From Clostridia bacterium (GTDB lineage: Bacteria > Bacillota > Clostridia > TANB77 > UBA1234): a stretch of DNA of 35,958 nucleotides. The translations under genes and the position numbers were made by a program. Where the stretch lies: positions 1-35,958 of the forward strand of contig JAFUGH010000039.1 of NCBI GenBank assembly GCA_017469465.1, given 5' to 3'. Each line of letters begins with the position of its first letter. Position 1 is the first letter of the stretch. The notes below the pieces were generated by a model. It was not told the origin of the DNA, made no database searches, and saw only the letters and a list, made by a program, of their open reading frames with translations. Of this stretch, positions 8,191-16,478 are shown in pieces.

Positions 8191-9681
8191 ATGTTCGTTG
8201 ATAATAAGATTTTAATTGGGAAAAATAACGAAGAAGAGTTATTCATAATTCTCAATAAAGCGAATAGGCATGGATTAATTACAGGTGCATCTGGAAGTGG
8301 TAAAACGATTACTCTTAAAGTAATGGCTGAAAGTTTTTCTTCAGCAGGAGTTCCAGTGTTTTTAGCAGATGTAAAAGGTGATTTAGCGGGGATGAGTTTG
8401 CCTGGAACTGCGAGTGAAAAAATTACGGATAGATTGAAAGAGATTGGAATTACGAGCTTTGAATATAAAGGATTTCCAACGGTATTTTGGGATGTTTATG
8501 GAAAGGGTGGTCATCCAATCAGAACAACGGTAAAAAACGTAGGACCTACGATACTATCAAGAATGCTTGGACTTTCAGAAACACAAGCAGGTGTGCTTGC
8601 TATAGTATTTAAAATAGCAGAGGATAAAAAATTAGAATTAATTGATTTAAAAGACTTACGCTTAGCGCTACAATATGTAGGCGACAATAGAAAAGATTTT
8701 ACAATTTCCTATGGAAATATTACCACCCAAAGTATTGGAGGAATTCAAAGAAGTCTTTTGATGCTCGAAGAGCAAGGGGCAGATAACTTTTTTGGGGAGC
8801 CAGCTATTGAGATCAATGATTTTATTCGAATCAATGATAAAGGATTAGGCAATATAAACGTATTACATGCGGTGGAACTATTTCATCAACCTAATTTGTA
8901 TTCTTCTTTCTTATTATGGTTACTTACATACTTGAATCAAAATATGCCAGAAGTAGGTGATTTAGAGAAACCTAAAATGGTATTTTTCTTTGATGAGGCA
9001 CATTTACTATTTGATGATATGCCAAATTATATGTTGACACAAGTAACACAGGTTGTTAAGTTGATTCGTTCAAAAGGAATAGGACTATATTTTATTTCAC
9101 AAACACCAATGGATATTCCAGGAGATATTTTATCACAACTTGGAAACAGGGTTCAGCACACACTTAGAGCCTATACACCAGCAGAACAAAAGATAGTAAA
9201 ATCAGTAGCAAGTTCTTTTAGGGCAAATACAACATTTAATACCGAAGAAGCAATTATGTCGTTAGGAACTGGTGAAGCTTTAATATCATTTATGAATGAA
9301 AAAGGTGAGCCGAATGTTGTACAAAAAGCTACAATATTGCCTCCACAAAGTCAAATGGGAGCAATTGATGATTCAATGAGATTAATGGTCATCAATCAGA
9401 GTCCATTCAAAGGTAAATATGATGCAGTGGTTGATAGAGAAACTGCTTATGAGAAAATAAAGGTTGAGCAAGAAGAAAAATTAAAATTAGAAGAACAAAA
9501 AAAGTTAGAAAAAGAAAAAATAGCAGAAGAAAAGAAAAAAGAAAAGGAGACCTCTAAAGCTAAAACAACCAAGACAAAGAAATCCGCTGCTGAAAAAGCA
9601 TTTGAACGTACTGCAAATTCAGCTTTAAGCACTATTGGTCGAAAACTTGGAAATGAAATAATCAAAAAATTATTTAAATAA
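8191..9681 (+). CDS. HerA-like ATPase, DUF853/YjgR family
   Basis: This 496-residue P-loop ATPase belongs to the HerA/FtsK superfamily. Walker A is GASGSGKT (32-39) and is followed by the family motif FLADVKGDLAGM. Walker B is MVFFFDEAHLLF (Asp268, Glu269), and a GNRVQHTLRAYTPAEQ segment follows. This is the YjgR/DUF853 family, whose role is unproven. Residues about 420-475 form a highly charged Glu/Lys coiled stretch before a short C-terminal domain (AFERTANSALSTIGRKLGNE). It lies about 1 kb upstream of the T4SS-like locus but has its own promoter, and an unrelated gene intervenes, so the proximity may be accidental. Confidence 0.9.
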   Translation: MFVDNKILIGKNNEEELFIILNKANRHGLITGASGSGKTITLKVMAESFSSAGVPVFLADVKGDLAGMSLPGTASEKITDRLKEIGITSFEYKGFPTVFWDVYGKGGHPIRTTVKNVGPTILSRMLGLSETQAGVLAIVFKIAEDKKLELIDLKDLRLALQYVGDNRKDFTISYGNITTQSIGGIQRSLLMLEEQGADNFFGEPAIEINDFIRINDKGLGNINVLHAVELFHQPNLYSSFLLWLLTYLNQNMPEVGDLEKPKMVFFFDEAHLLFDDMPNYMLTQVTQVVKLIRSKGIGLYFISQTPMDIPGDILSQLGNRVQHTLRAYTPAEQKIVKSVASSFRANTTFNTEEAIMSLGTGEALISFMNEKGEPNVVQKATILPPQSQMGAIDDSMRLMVINQSPFKGKYDAVVDRETAYEKIKVEQEEKLKLEEQKKLEKEKIAEEKKKEKETSKAKTTKTKKSAAEKAFERTANSALSTIGRKLGNEIIKKLFK

Positions 9682-9828
9682 TAAAAACATAGTTATTTTC
9701 ATCAATAACATTTCATTGAATGTATGAGGGCAATAAAATATATTTTTGTTACGCTTAAAGCAAAATACATAGTTAAAGGATATAATAATTGCCTCAACAG
9801 ATAAAAATATAAAATAGGAGGTATTAAA

Positions 9829-10509
9829 ATGAAGTATGAAATCATTGGAAAGACAGTGCCAGCTGTTGAAATTACTTTTGACAAAGGTGAAGCAGTTTAT
9901 TCTCAAAGTGGGGGAATGATTTGGCAAACATCTGGTATTGAAATGAAAACAAATGCTAGAGGAGGAGTGATGAAGAGCCTTGGAAGAATGTTCTCTGGCG
10001 AATCAATTTTCATGAACACCTATACAGCTACAGAAGATGGTGCGAAAGTGGCGTTTGGAACGACTGCACCAGGTGATTTGATTCCAGTTAACATGGATGA
10101 GCATCCAAATGGATTTTTCGTTCAAAAAAGAGCATTTTTATGTGCTGAACCAAATGTAGAAGTTAGTGTTGCATTCACCAAGAAATTTTCTGCAGGATTA
10201 TTTGGAGGAGAGGGATTCATAATTCAAAAAGCAACAGGAAATGGAACACTATTCCTTGAAGCTGACGGAGACTCAGTTGTAAAAGAACTTGCAGCTGGAG
10301 AAGTATTAAAAGTTGATACGGGAGATGTTGTAGGGTTTGAAAGCTCAGTTTCATACGAAGTTGAGACAGTAAAAGGCTTAGGAAATATATTCTTTGGTGG
10401 CGAAGGATTATTCCTTACAAAGCTTACAGGACCAGGAAAAGTAATATTACAAACGCAAAACTTTAATGATTTCGCAGGAAGAATCATTGCAATGGTGCCA
10501 CAAAAATAA
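9829..10509 (+). CDS. AIM24 / TIGR00266 family protein
   Basis: The 226-residue protein is of the AIM24 (TIGR00266) family, a beta-rich fold of unknown biochemical role, widespread in bacteria and related to a mitochondrial biogenesis factor in yeast. Signature parts are GEAVYSQSGGMIWQTSGIEM, SIFMNTYTA, LFGGEGFIIQKATGNGTLFL and GLGNIFFGGEGLFLTKLTGP. There is no signal peptide. A perfect AGGAGG precedes the ATG, and a -10 TATAAT is at 9781-9786. A run of twelve A begins just after the stop, and the terminator at 10538-10595 closes the unit. Confidence 0.92.
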   Translation: MKYEIIGKTVPAVEITFDKGEAVYSQSGGMIWQTSGIEMKTNARGGVMKSLGRMFSGESIFMNTYTATEDGAKVAFGTTAPGDLIPVNMDEHPNGFFVQKRAFLCAEPNVEVSVAFTKKFSAGLFGGEGFIIQKATGNGTLFLEADGDSVVKELAAGEVLKVDTGDVVGFESSVSYEVETVKGLGNIFFGGEGLFLTKLTGPGKVILQTQNFNDFAGRIIAMVPQK

Positions 10510-10537
10510 AAAAAAAAAATATAGAAAAAGAGGAAGG

Positions 10538-10595
10538 AAAAGGCTGTACAAAAATCTAATATCCGTAAGGATGTGGTTTGAGTACAGCCTTTTTT
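10538..10595 (+). terminator. Terminator after the AIM24-family gene
   Basis: AAAAGGCTGTAC (10538-10549) pairs with the GTACAGCCTTTT arm from 10582, and a T-run follows. An inner ATCC/GGAT hairpin sits in the long loop. Confidence 0.8.
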
Positions 10596-10641
10596 ATGCA
10601 TAGATTAGCAGGAGAAGATAGGCTAAAAATGAAATTTTTAG

Positions 10642-10670
10642 TTGAAACAGTGCATTTTGTGTGGTATAAT
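10642..10670 (+). promoter_or_regulatory. Promoter of the first pilin unit (start of T4SS-like locus)
   Basis: TTGAAA (10642-10647) and TATAAT (10665-10670) have a 17-base spacer and a TGG just before the -10. It drives the three pilin-like genes that end at the terminator at 11817-11847. Confidence 0.8.
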
Positions 10671-10710
10671 AAAGGCAAATAAGTAATTTTATGGTGAAAG
10701 GAGATTGCAT

Positions 10711-11061
10711 ATGAATGTAAAAAAGAAAAAAAGTAATCAGATGTTGTCTAATATGATAACATATACTATTTTGTTTGCTACATTCGTAAATCGATATGTG
10801 TATGCAACAGATGATACTATAGTAGATAATATCTTGATTGATGTTACACAAGTTTTACTAGTTATTGCAGGTCTTCTTTGCCTTGGAAAATTAATTCATA
10901 TTGGCATTTTGTATATGACATCTTCAGCAGTAGAAAAAAGTCAAGCTAAAACAGCGCTAATGCCATGGCTTGTTGGAACAATAGTTGCTTTTGGTGCTTC
11001 ATGGATTGGACCAGCAATTATTAATATAATAAAAATTGATAGAGGACCTTTAGATTATTGA
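10711..11061 (+). CDS. TrbC/VirB2-like pilin subunit 1
   Basis: The 116-residue protein has an N-terminal signal-like helix ending ...RYVYA/TDD, a central hydrophobic helix (VLLVIAGLLCLGKLIHIGIL), a short polar turn (EKSQAKTAL) and a second helix (WLVGTIVAFGASWIGPAIIN). That is the layout of TrbC/VirB2 pilins, which polymerise into the T4SS pilus or line the channel. It is the most divergent of the four copies and lacks the YVMASADEKAS motif of copies 2 and 3. The ATG at 10711 is chosen by AAAGGAG (10697-10703); TTG 10705 is too close. The stop lies 14 bases before the next ATG. Confidence 0.75.
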   Translation: MNVKKKKSNQMLSNMITYTILFATFVNRYVYATDDTIVDNILIDVTQVLLVIAGLLCLGKLIHIGILYMTSSAVEKSQAKTALMPWLVGTIVAFGASWIGPAIINIIKIDRGPLDY

Positions 11062-11075
11062 TAGGGGGTGTTTGC

Positions 11076-11414
11076 ATGGAAAAAAATAGACTCTTGCATT
11101 TTTTTACATTATTTGCTATTATGATTGTAGCGTTTTTTAATATTTCATATGCAGCACCTTTGATACCAAGTGACACAAATCCGGAAATTGACAATCAAAA
11201 AGTGGCTGATATAACTTCTAGTATTTTAGGCACTATGCAATGGATTGGTTACGTAATTGCAATTGGAATGCTTATTTTTGTTGGTGTAAAATATGTAATG
11301 GCATCAGCCGACGAGAAAGCAAGTATGAAAGGCGTTTTAGTAAAAGTTGCTATCGGAATAGTTATTATTATGTGTGCAGAATTAGTTGTTGGAATCATAC
11401 GTAATTTTGCATAA
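11076..11414 (+). CDS. TrbC/VirB2-like pilin subunit 2
   Basis: This 112-residue pilin candidate has a signal peptide likely cut after SYA (before APL). The first mature helix is WIGYVIAIGMLIFVGVKYVM, the cytoplasmic turn is ASADEKASMKG, and the second helix is VKVAIGIVIIMCAELVVGII. The turn is almost identical to that of copy 3 at both protein and DNA level, which points to a fairly recent duplication. GGGGGTG lies five bases before the ATG at 11076; the earlier TTG in frame overlaps the preceding stop and is rejected. Confidence 0.82.
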   Translation: MEKNRLLHFFTLFAIMIVAFFNISYAAPLIPSDTNPEIDNQKVADITSSILGTMQWIGYVIAIGMLIFVGVKYVMASADEKASMKGVLVKVAIGIVIIMCAELVVGIIRNFA

Positions 11415-11471
11415 TTTTCAATTTGATTTCTCTATTTTTTTATATAATTTTATTGGAAAGAAGGTGAAATT

Positions 11472-11801
11472 ATGAAAAAATTTATAAGTATAGTTATGTC
11501 TATTATTGTGGTTATTTCGTGCTTTAGCATTGTTTTAGCAAGTGATGTGCCAACAATAGGAACTAACCAAATAAGCGGAGATGGAAAAACTTTCTTACAG
11601 AACATATTAGGAACAGTTCAATGGATTGCATATGTTATAGCAATTGGCTGGCTAATATATTTAGGTATTAAGTACGTAATGGCATCAGCCGATGAGAAAG
11701 CTAGTTTAAAAGGTGGAGCAGTTAAGTATATAATTGGTGCAATATTAATTGTTGGAGCTGGAACTATTTTTGGATGGATTGCTAGTAGTAGTTTTTCATA
11801 A
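11472..11801 (+). CDS. TrbC/VirB2-like pilin subunit 3
   Basis: This 109-residue pilin candidate is closest to copy 2. It has a signal peptide (cut near VLA/SDV), helix WIAYVIAIGWLIYLGIKYVM, turn ASADEKASLKG, and helix VKYIIGAILIVGAGTIFGWI. GAAGGTG provides the ribosome site. A strong terminator 15 bases after the stop ends this first unit, so copies 1-3 can be made in excess over the downstream machine. This would fit a polymer-forming subunit. Confidence 0.82.
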   Translation: MKKFISIVMSIIVVISCFSIVLASDVPTIGTNQISGDGKTFLQNILGTVQWIAYVIAIGWLIYLGIKYVMASADEKASLKGGAVKYIIGAILIVGAGTIFGWIASSSFS

Positions 11802-11816
11802 TTTCAAGATTAATGT

Positions 11817-11847
11817 AAAAGACGTGAAGCTGTGTTTCACGTCTTTT
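11817..11847 (+). terminator. Terminator after pilin subunit 3
   Basis: AAAAGACGTGAA (11817-11828) pairs perfectly with TTCACGTCTTTT (11836-11847) around a short loop and ends in four T. Confidence 0.8.
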
Positions 11848-11993
11848 GCTTATTAAATATATAAATGATTTTGATTGCAAATTTAATTCTAGCTTTAAAC
11901 AAAAAGTAGAATTTACGTATACAATTAAGTAACAATAATTAAAAAACGACAATAACTAAAAAATATAATAGTATAGCATTTTTTGACAAGATG

Positions 11994-12002
11994 TGGTATA
12001 AT
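11994..12002 (+). promoter_or_regulatory. Extended -10 promoter of pilin subunit 4
   Basis: TGGTATAAT is an extended -10. A TTGACA at 11983-11988 is only 8 bases upstream and cannot be its -35. The GTGGTATAAT string is shared with the promoter at 10642-10670. Confidence 0.6.
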
Positions 12003-12063
12003 TTAATAAACGAGGTGAGTATTAATCAAAAAAATATTTCATTTTTTATAGAGGGGTGTAAAA

Positions 12064-12438
12064 ATGAGAAAAAAGCGTTTAATTAGTACATTACTAATTG
12101 CATTTATATCTTTTTTATTTTCAAGTTCATATGCAAGTGATGTTTCGACAGAAATTCAAGGCAAAGGAATAGCAATTATTAATGCGATTCTTTGGATTGG
12201 GTATGCTATTGCATTAGGAATGGTTATTTTTATTGGAATAAAATATATGCTTGGAGCAGCTGATGCAAAAGCAAATATGAAAAGTGCTGTAACTAACTGG
12301 ATAATTGGTGCATTTATAGTCTTTATGGCTACAACAATTGTTGGAATTGTGTTAAATACGATAGGAACTTCGCCGGATGCGGATTCTCATTCAATGGCGG
12401 AAGAGCTGATAAATAAAGCTAGAGAAGTCAGCAGATAA
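12064..12438 (+). CDS. TrbC/VirB2-like pilin subunit 4
   Basis: The 124-residue pilin candidate has a basic start (MRKKR), a signal peptide ending SSSYA/SDV, helix WIGYAIALGMVIFIGIKYML, turn GAADAKANMKS and helix WIIGAFIVFMATTIVGIVL. It differs from copies 1-3 by a polar 25-residue C-terminal tail (SPDADSHSMAEELINKAREV). It is a separate transcription unit with its own extended -10 and a terminator after the stop. The tail and separate control suggest a specialised role, for example a minor or base subunit. GAGGGGTG is the ribosome site. Confidence 0.82.
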   Translation: MRKKRLISTLLIAFISFLFSSSYASDVSTEIQGKGIAIINAILWIGYAIALGMVIFIGIKYMLGAADAKANMKSAVTNWIIGAFIVFMATTIVGIVLNTIGTSPDADSHSMAEELINKAREVSR

Positions 12439-12454
12439 AAAAAGCAATGTCTAC

Positions 12455-12501
12455 GAAAAGTGTAAATTCTGATATTTCTTGAGTTTATACTTTTCTTTTT
12501 T
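12455..12501 (+). terminator. Terminator after pilin subunit 4
   Basis: GAAAAGTGTAAA (12455-12466) pairs with TTTATACTTTTC (12484-12495), one G-T pair, followed by six T. Confidence 0.8.
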
Positions 12502-12632
12502 GTGAATTTTTTATTATTATGTAAATTTGATTTTGACAGCATTATACGTTTTTATGAAATGTTACAAAAATATTAAATTTTTGTAAAAATGTTAAAAAAT
12601 ATGGCAAAAACCTACTCTTTTTTACATTTTTA

Positions 12633-12641
12633 TGCTATAAT
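12633..12641 (+). promoter_or_regulatory. Extended -10 promoter of the main T4SS-like operon
   Basis: TGCTATAAT is an extended -10 without a clear -35. It is the last promoter I can see before the ~20-kb run of genes from PrgI to truA. Confidence 0.55.
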
Positions 12642-12685
12642 CGAAAGTGAGTAAGTCTATCTACAAATGATTAGGAGGTGTAGTA

Positions 12686-13027
12686 ATGGGAACGCATTTA
12701 ATACCTAGAGAAGTTGAGGGAGAAGGAAGAATTTTAATTATATTCACAATGAGAGGATTTATAGGTACTCTTATTGGTATTGTTATTGGAGCGATTTTTC
12801 ATAGCATTTTTTCAGCAATTAATGCACCATTGATTGGTTGGATTTTTTTGGCAGTTTGCGCCTTAATTGGATTCGTAATTGGCCAGGTAAAATTGCCTGC
12901 TTCTAATTCGCTGGATCTTTTAAAAAAAGCTGGTGGTGACTATATATACGAGATTATAATTAAATATTTTAAATTTAATAAAACAAAAAAAATATATACG
13001 TATGACAAAGGAGGAGTTAAGAAATGA
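12686..13027 (+). CDS. PrgI-family (VirB3-like) inner-membrane protein
   Basis: This 113-residue protein starts with the PrgI-type amphipathic segment (HLIPREVEGEGRILIIFTMR), then has two membrane helices (about 24-44 and 50-68) and a cytoplasmic, basic C-terminal tail (IIIKYFKFNKTKKIYTY). PrgI/VirB3 proteins dock the VirB4 ATPase to the membrane in Gram-positive T4SSs. AGGAGGTG gives a strong start. The stop overlaps the next ATG (ATGA), and the TraC-like and VirB4 genes follow, which is the expected order. Confidence 0.88.
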   Translation: MGTHLIPREVEGEGRILIIFTMRGFIGTLIGIVIGAIFHSIFSAINAPLIGWIFLAVCALIGFVIGQVKLPASNSLDLLKKAGGDYIYEIIIKYFKFNKTKKIYTYDKGGVKK

Positions 13028-14379
13028 TGGATCCAGTTAATCTATTGCTTACTGTATTGATTATTCTTCTTGCCGCAGGGCTTGGAGGAATTGGCATGCT
13101 AATTTACCAAAGCGGAAAAACAGGTAGTAATGTGGAAACAAACAGTAAGAAAGCTCAAAATGCTTCTACGCAGAAAAAAATGGAATATCCAAAAGAAGAT
13201 GTCCAAAAATTTATGGAATTTGACAAAATTGAGGACGATATGATTATTCAAGATAGAGGAAATAGATTTGTTATGGCAATCAAATGCCAAGGCATTAACT
13301 ATGACCTAATGTCTGAAACTGAAATGCTTGCAGTTGAAGAAGGATTTAGCAACTTCTTAAACACTTTGAAATATCCAATTCAACTTTATGTGCAAGCTCG
13401 TTCCTTGAATCTTGAAGATAGTATTAATTCTTATAAAGATAGAATTGATGCTTTAAGAGAAGATTATGTTAAAATGGAAAATCAAAATAGTATCGCAAAA
13501 CGTTCAGGAAATATGACAAATAGGCAAAGAGAACAACTTGATTTTGAGCTTAGAAAAAAGAGAGTCTTACTAGAGTATGGTGCAGATATTGTAAATTATG
13601 TTGAAAAAATGAGTATGAATAGAAATATTCTTCAAAGAAATTATTACATCGTTGTTTCTTACCACACATCTGAATTAGGGCTAGCAACAAGTTTTACAAA
13701 GGAAGAAGCTCATGATTTAGCTTATTCTGAATTATATACAAGATGTAGAAGTATTGCCGGTGCGTTAGCACCATGTGGTGTTCAGACTTCTATTATGAAT
13801 TCAATGGAACTTGCTGAGATGCTATATGTTGCATATAACAGAGACGATTCTGATGTATACAATATTAGAAGGGCATTAGATAACGGATTTTATAGACTTT
13901 ATTCTACTGCTCAAGATGTACTTGAAAAGAAACAAATGGCAATTGATACGCAAGTAAGAGAACAAGCAATTGCAGATGCTGAAAAGGCACTTCAAGAAGC
14001 AATGAATAAGTTAAAAGATAAAAATGGTTTGACTTATGAAGAACAGCAAGAAGATTCTGCTAAGGCACAAGCTATGCAACTAATCATCGATAATAGTGAT
14101 CAATTTGAACAAGAAGTAGTTGATGATGCGTTAATTAATTTGAATTCTCAAATGCATATGCCTATTCTTGATGAGGATGAAGTTGAAGATCTATACCAAA
14201 GCGATGAAAAAGAAACTAAAAATGATGAGATGAATGCAATTGGTTTAGATGAGAAAGAAACTTCTGATGACAAAAAAACTCGTGGACAAGAAGAAAGCAA
14301 TAGTATTACAAGCAATATAGAAGATATTATCTCTGGAATCTCCAATGGAAAAATTCCAGATGATGAATCACTTGTTTAG
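13024..14379 (+). CDS. TraC-like (VirB4 N-terminal-domain-like) membrane protein
   Basis: The 451-residue product has one N-terminal membrane helix (about 5-29), then a domain (about 60-290) resembling the front domain of TraC/VirB4 proteins: DDMIIQDRGNRFVMAIKCQG, then INYDLMSETE and YPIQLYVQARSLN. It contains no Walker motif. The rest (about 305-451) is a charged coiled coil and a strongly acidic tail. Separate TraC-like proteins without ATPase domains preceding VirB4 are found in several diverse T4SS-like loci (recollection). It probably bridges PrgI and VirB4 at the membrane. It overlaps the PrgI stop by four bases and ends 15 bases before virB4. Confidence 0.8.
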   Translation: MMDPVNLLLTVLIILLAAGLGGIGMLIYQSGKTGSNVETNSKKAQNASTQKKMEYPKEDVQKFMEFDKIEDDMIIQDRGNRFVMAIKCQGINYDLMSETEMLAVEEGFSNFLNTLKYPIQLYVQARSLNLEDSINSYKDRIDALREDYVKMENQNSIAKRSGNMTNRQREQLDFELRKKRVLLEYGADIVNYVEKMSMNRNILQRNYYIVVSYHTSELGLATSFTKEEAHDLAYSELYTRCRSIAGALAPCGVQTSIMNSMELAEMLYVAYNRDDSDVYNIRRALDNGFYRLYSTAQDVLEKKQMAIDTQVREQAIADAEKALQEAMNKLKDKNGLTYEEQQEDSAKAQAMQLIIDNSDQFEQEVVDDALINLNSQMHMPILDEDEVEDLYQSDEKETKNDEMNAIGLDEKETSDDKKTRGQEESNSITSNIEDIISGISNGKIPDDESLV

Positions 14380-14394
14380 AGGGGAGGAATAAGC

Positions 14395-16365
14395 ATGGCT
14401 AAGAAGAATAAAAAAGTAAATGAAGAGCCTGAATATGAAGCAGATTTAACGGTGAATGAAGAAGCGGAGGTAGATCTTCTTACTAAAAATAAAAAGACAA
14501 TTAAGGATTTAATTGCTCCATCTGGGGTGAATGCATATAACTTGAATCATTTAGAAATTATCTCTAGCATCACTAGATATGCTAGAAGCCATTATGTTTC
14601 TGGTCTTCCTAGAATGGCAACGTTCCCTTATTTTTTGAGAGGAATGTATAACTTTGGAGATATTAATACATCTGTCTTCATTAATCCAATACCCGAATCT
14701 GTTTCGCAGAATAGTTTGAACAAAGTTATCATATCTCTTGAATCAGAAAGAATTGTTGCTCAAAAAAGAGGAGATATCAATAGAGAAAGATTGATTGAAG
14801 ATAAAAGAATTGAAGCAGAACGTATCAGAGATGAAATCGCTGCTGGTTTCAATAAACTATTTGAGTCATCGATTGTATGTACAATTTTTGCTTATGATTT
14901 AGCAGAACTTGATAAAATGTCTGAACTTTTGTCTATGGAAATGTCTAAAGGCTTGATTGAGATAAAAAGTGCTTGGGCAATTCAAGAAGATGCTTTTAAA
15001 TCAAATTTACCATTTAATAGAAATTACATACAAAAGAAGCATACATTTGATAGAAGCTCTATGGGAACCGTATTTCCATTTATTTCTTCAGAAATTGGAC
15101 ATCCAAGTGGTATCCCTTTAGGATTCGACAAACAAACTGGACTTCCAATTTTGTATGATAACTTCCATTCCTCTCTTACTAACTATAATATGGTTATATT
15201 TGGTAAGTCTGGTGCTGGTAAATCTGTTACCATCAAAACTATTACAGCACGTTCTTCTGTACTTATGGGGATTGAAAGTTTAGCATTAGATGCTGAAGGT
15301 GAGTATGGCATTGTGGCTGAAAGCTTAGGTGGAATTAATGTTGTTATAAGTCCAAGTTCAAAAACGATAATAAACGTTTTTGACGTGGAGCCGGAAATTG
15401 TAAAAGATGAAATTACAGGTAAAGAAAGAACGGTTCTAAATATTGAAAATAAAGTAGAAGATGTTACAAACGTTTTGGTTACGATGGCTAGAGGTAGTAC
15501 AAGATCTGAAGAAGTAAATGAAGTAACAAAGCAAATTATTGCAGAAATAGTAGGTGAAGAATATCAAGCTAGAGGTATAAATAATAATCCTAATAGCTTA
15601 TATGATGATGACAATGTTGAATTCGGTGTAAGACTTACTAGAAAGAAAAAAGAACTTCCTACCCTTGGTTCTTGGTATAAACGCTTGGAAAGAAAGGCAC
15701 AGGAAAACGATAATCAGGATTACTCGTTCCACTTCAGCTATTTACTTAAAGTTATGAGACAATATGTACGTGAGTATGATGGACAAATGGCGTATTTTGA
15801 TGGACAATCTACATTTGAATTGTTGGAAGGGGCTCCATTTATTAATCTAGATATTTCTCAACTAGAAGAAAGATTTGCAAGACCTCTTGCACAACAAATA
15901 CTTCTTTCTTGGATTTGGGAAAAATTTGTTAAGAAAAATAGTGAAGATAAAGCTAGAGCAAAAAAGAAGAGAGTGCTTGTAGATGAAGCCTGGATGCTTC
16001 TTCCATATCCAGAAGCTGTTGACTTCTTAAATACTATGGCGAGAAGAGCAAGAAAAAGAAATGTTTCTTTAGCAGTTGTTTCACAAAAATTCCAAGACTT
16101 TTATGAAACAAAAGAGGCACAAGCAGTTCTTACTTCATCAGATACAAAACTCTTCTTGGCACAAGATAAATCAGAAATTGAGTATTTAAAAGAAGTATTT
16201 AAACTTTCAGAAGGGGAAGCAAACTTCTTACTTACATGTACAAGAGGAGAAGGGCTTTTAAAAGTTGGTAATGATACAGCAATCTTAGAAATAAGACCAA
16301 CTCAAAGAGAACTTGCCTTTATTGAAACAAACATTAATAAGATGGCAGAACAGTTAGATTATTAA
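14395..16365 (+). CDS. virB4: VirB4-like T4SS ATPase
   Basis: This 656-residue ATPase is the energy module of the secretion system. The N-terminal VirB4/TraE-type domain (about 35-245) contains LPRMATFPYFLRGMYNFGDI and a long helix with SLESERIVAQKRGDINRERL. The RecA-like domain has Walker A GKSGAGKS (270-277) and Walker B RVLVDEAWMLL (Asp530, Glu531), then MARRARKRNVSLAVVSQKFQ, typical of VirB4. The strongly charged N-terminus has no membrane helix. A GGGGAGGAA site precedes the ATG. It is complete and looks functional. It is more probably VirB4 than VirD4, given the PrgI neighbour and the N-terminal domain. Confidence 0.93.
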   Translation: MAKKNKKVNEEPEYEADLTVNEEAEVDLLTKNKKTIKDLIAPSGVNAYNLNHLEIISSITRYARSHYVSGLPRMATFPYFLRGMYNFGDINTSVFINPIPESVSQNSLNKVIISLESERIVAQKRGDINRERLIEDKRIEAERIRDEIAAGFNKLFESSIVCTIFAYDLAELDKMSELLSMEMSKGLIEIKSAWAIQEDAFKSNLPFNRNYIQKKHTFDRSSMGTVFPFISSEIGHPSGIPLGFDKQTGLPILYDNFHSSLTNYNMVIFGKSGAGKSVTIKTITARSSVLMGIESLALDAEGEYGIVAESLGGINVVISPSSKTIINVFDVEPEIVKDEITGKERTVLNIENKVEDVTNVLVTMARGSTRSEEVNEVTKQIIAEIVGEEYQARGINNNPNSLYDDDNVEFGVRLTRKKKELPTLGSWYKRLERKAQENDNQDYSFHFSYLLKVMRQYVREYDGQMAYFDGQSTFELLEGAPFINLDISQLEERFARPLAQQILLSWIWEKFVKKNSEDKARAKKKRVLVDEAWMLLPYPEAVDFLNTMARRARKRNVSLAVVSQKFQDFYETKEAQAVLTSSDTKLFLAQDKSEIEYLKEVFKLSEGEANFLLTCTRGEGLLKVGNDTAILEIRPTQRELAFIETNINKMAEQLDY

Positions 16366-16412
16366 TAATTGATTATTTAGTACGTTTTCGTACGATATAA
16401 AAATATGAAAGG

Positions 16413-16478
16413 AGGTGCCAAATGAAGAGCACAGCGATAAAAGTTTTGATGTTAATATTGGTTTTTCTAATGGCACTT
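16413..16478 (+). promoter_or_regulatory. Possible RBS-pairing element, VirB6-like gene 1
   Basis: AGGTGCCA (16413-16420), covering part of the ribosome site, can pair with TGGCACTT (16471-16478, +50 to +57) over 8 bp with one G-U. Alone this could be chance. Confidence 0.3.

Noticed and set aside
8191..9681. HerA-like ATPase as the missing T4SS coupling protein
   Set aside because: It matches the DUF853/YjgR family, lacks N-terminal membrane helices, has its own promoter and is separated from the locus by an unrelated gene and a terminator.
11983..12002. TTGACA as -35 for the pilin 4 promoter
   Set aside because: The spacer to TATAAT is only 8 bases, far from the 16-18 needed. The extended -10 is the better explanation.
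12016..12087. Short leader peptide starting at a GTG after GAGGTGAGT upstream of pilin 4
   Set aside because: It overlaps the pilin start, has no recognisable content and no attenuator structure follows it.
16380..16393. GTACG-TTTT-CGTAC hairpin before VirB6-like gene 1 as a terminator
   Set aside because: The stem is only 5 bp and no T-run follows, so it is at most a minor RNA feature.
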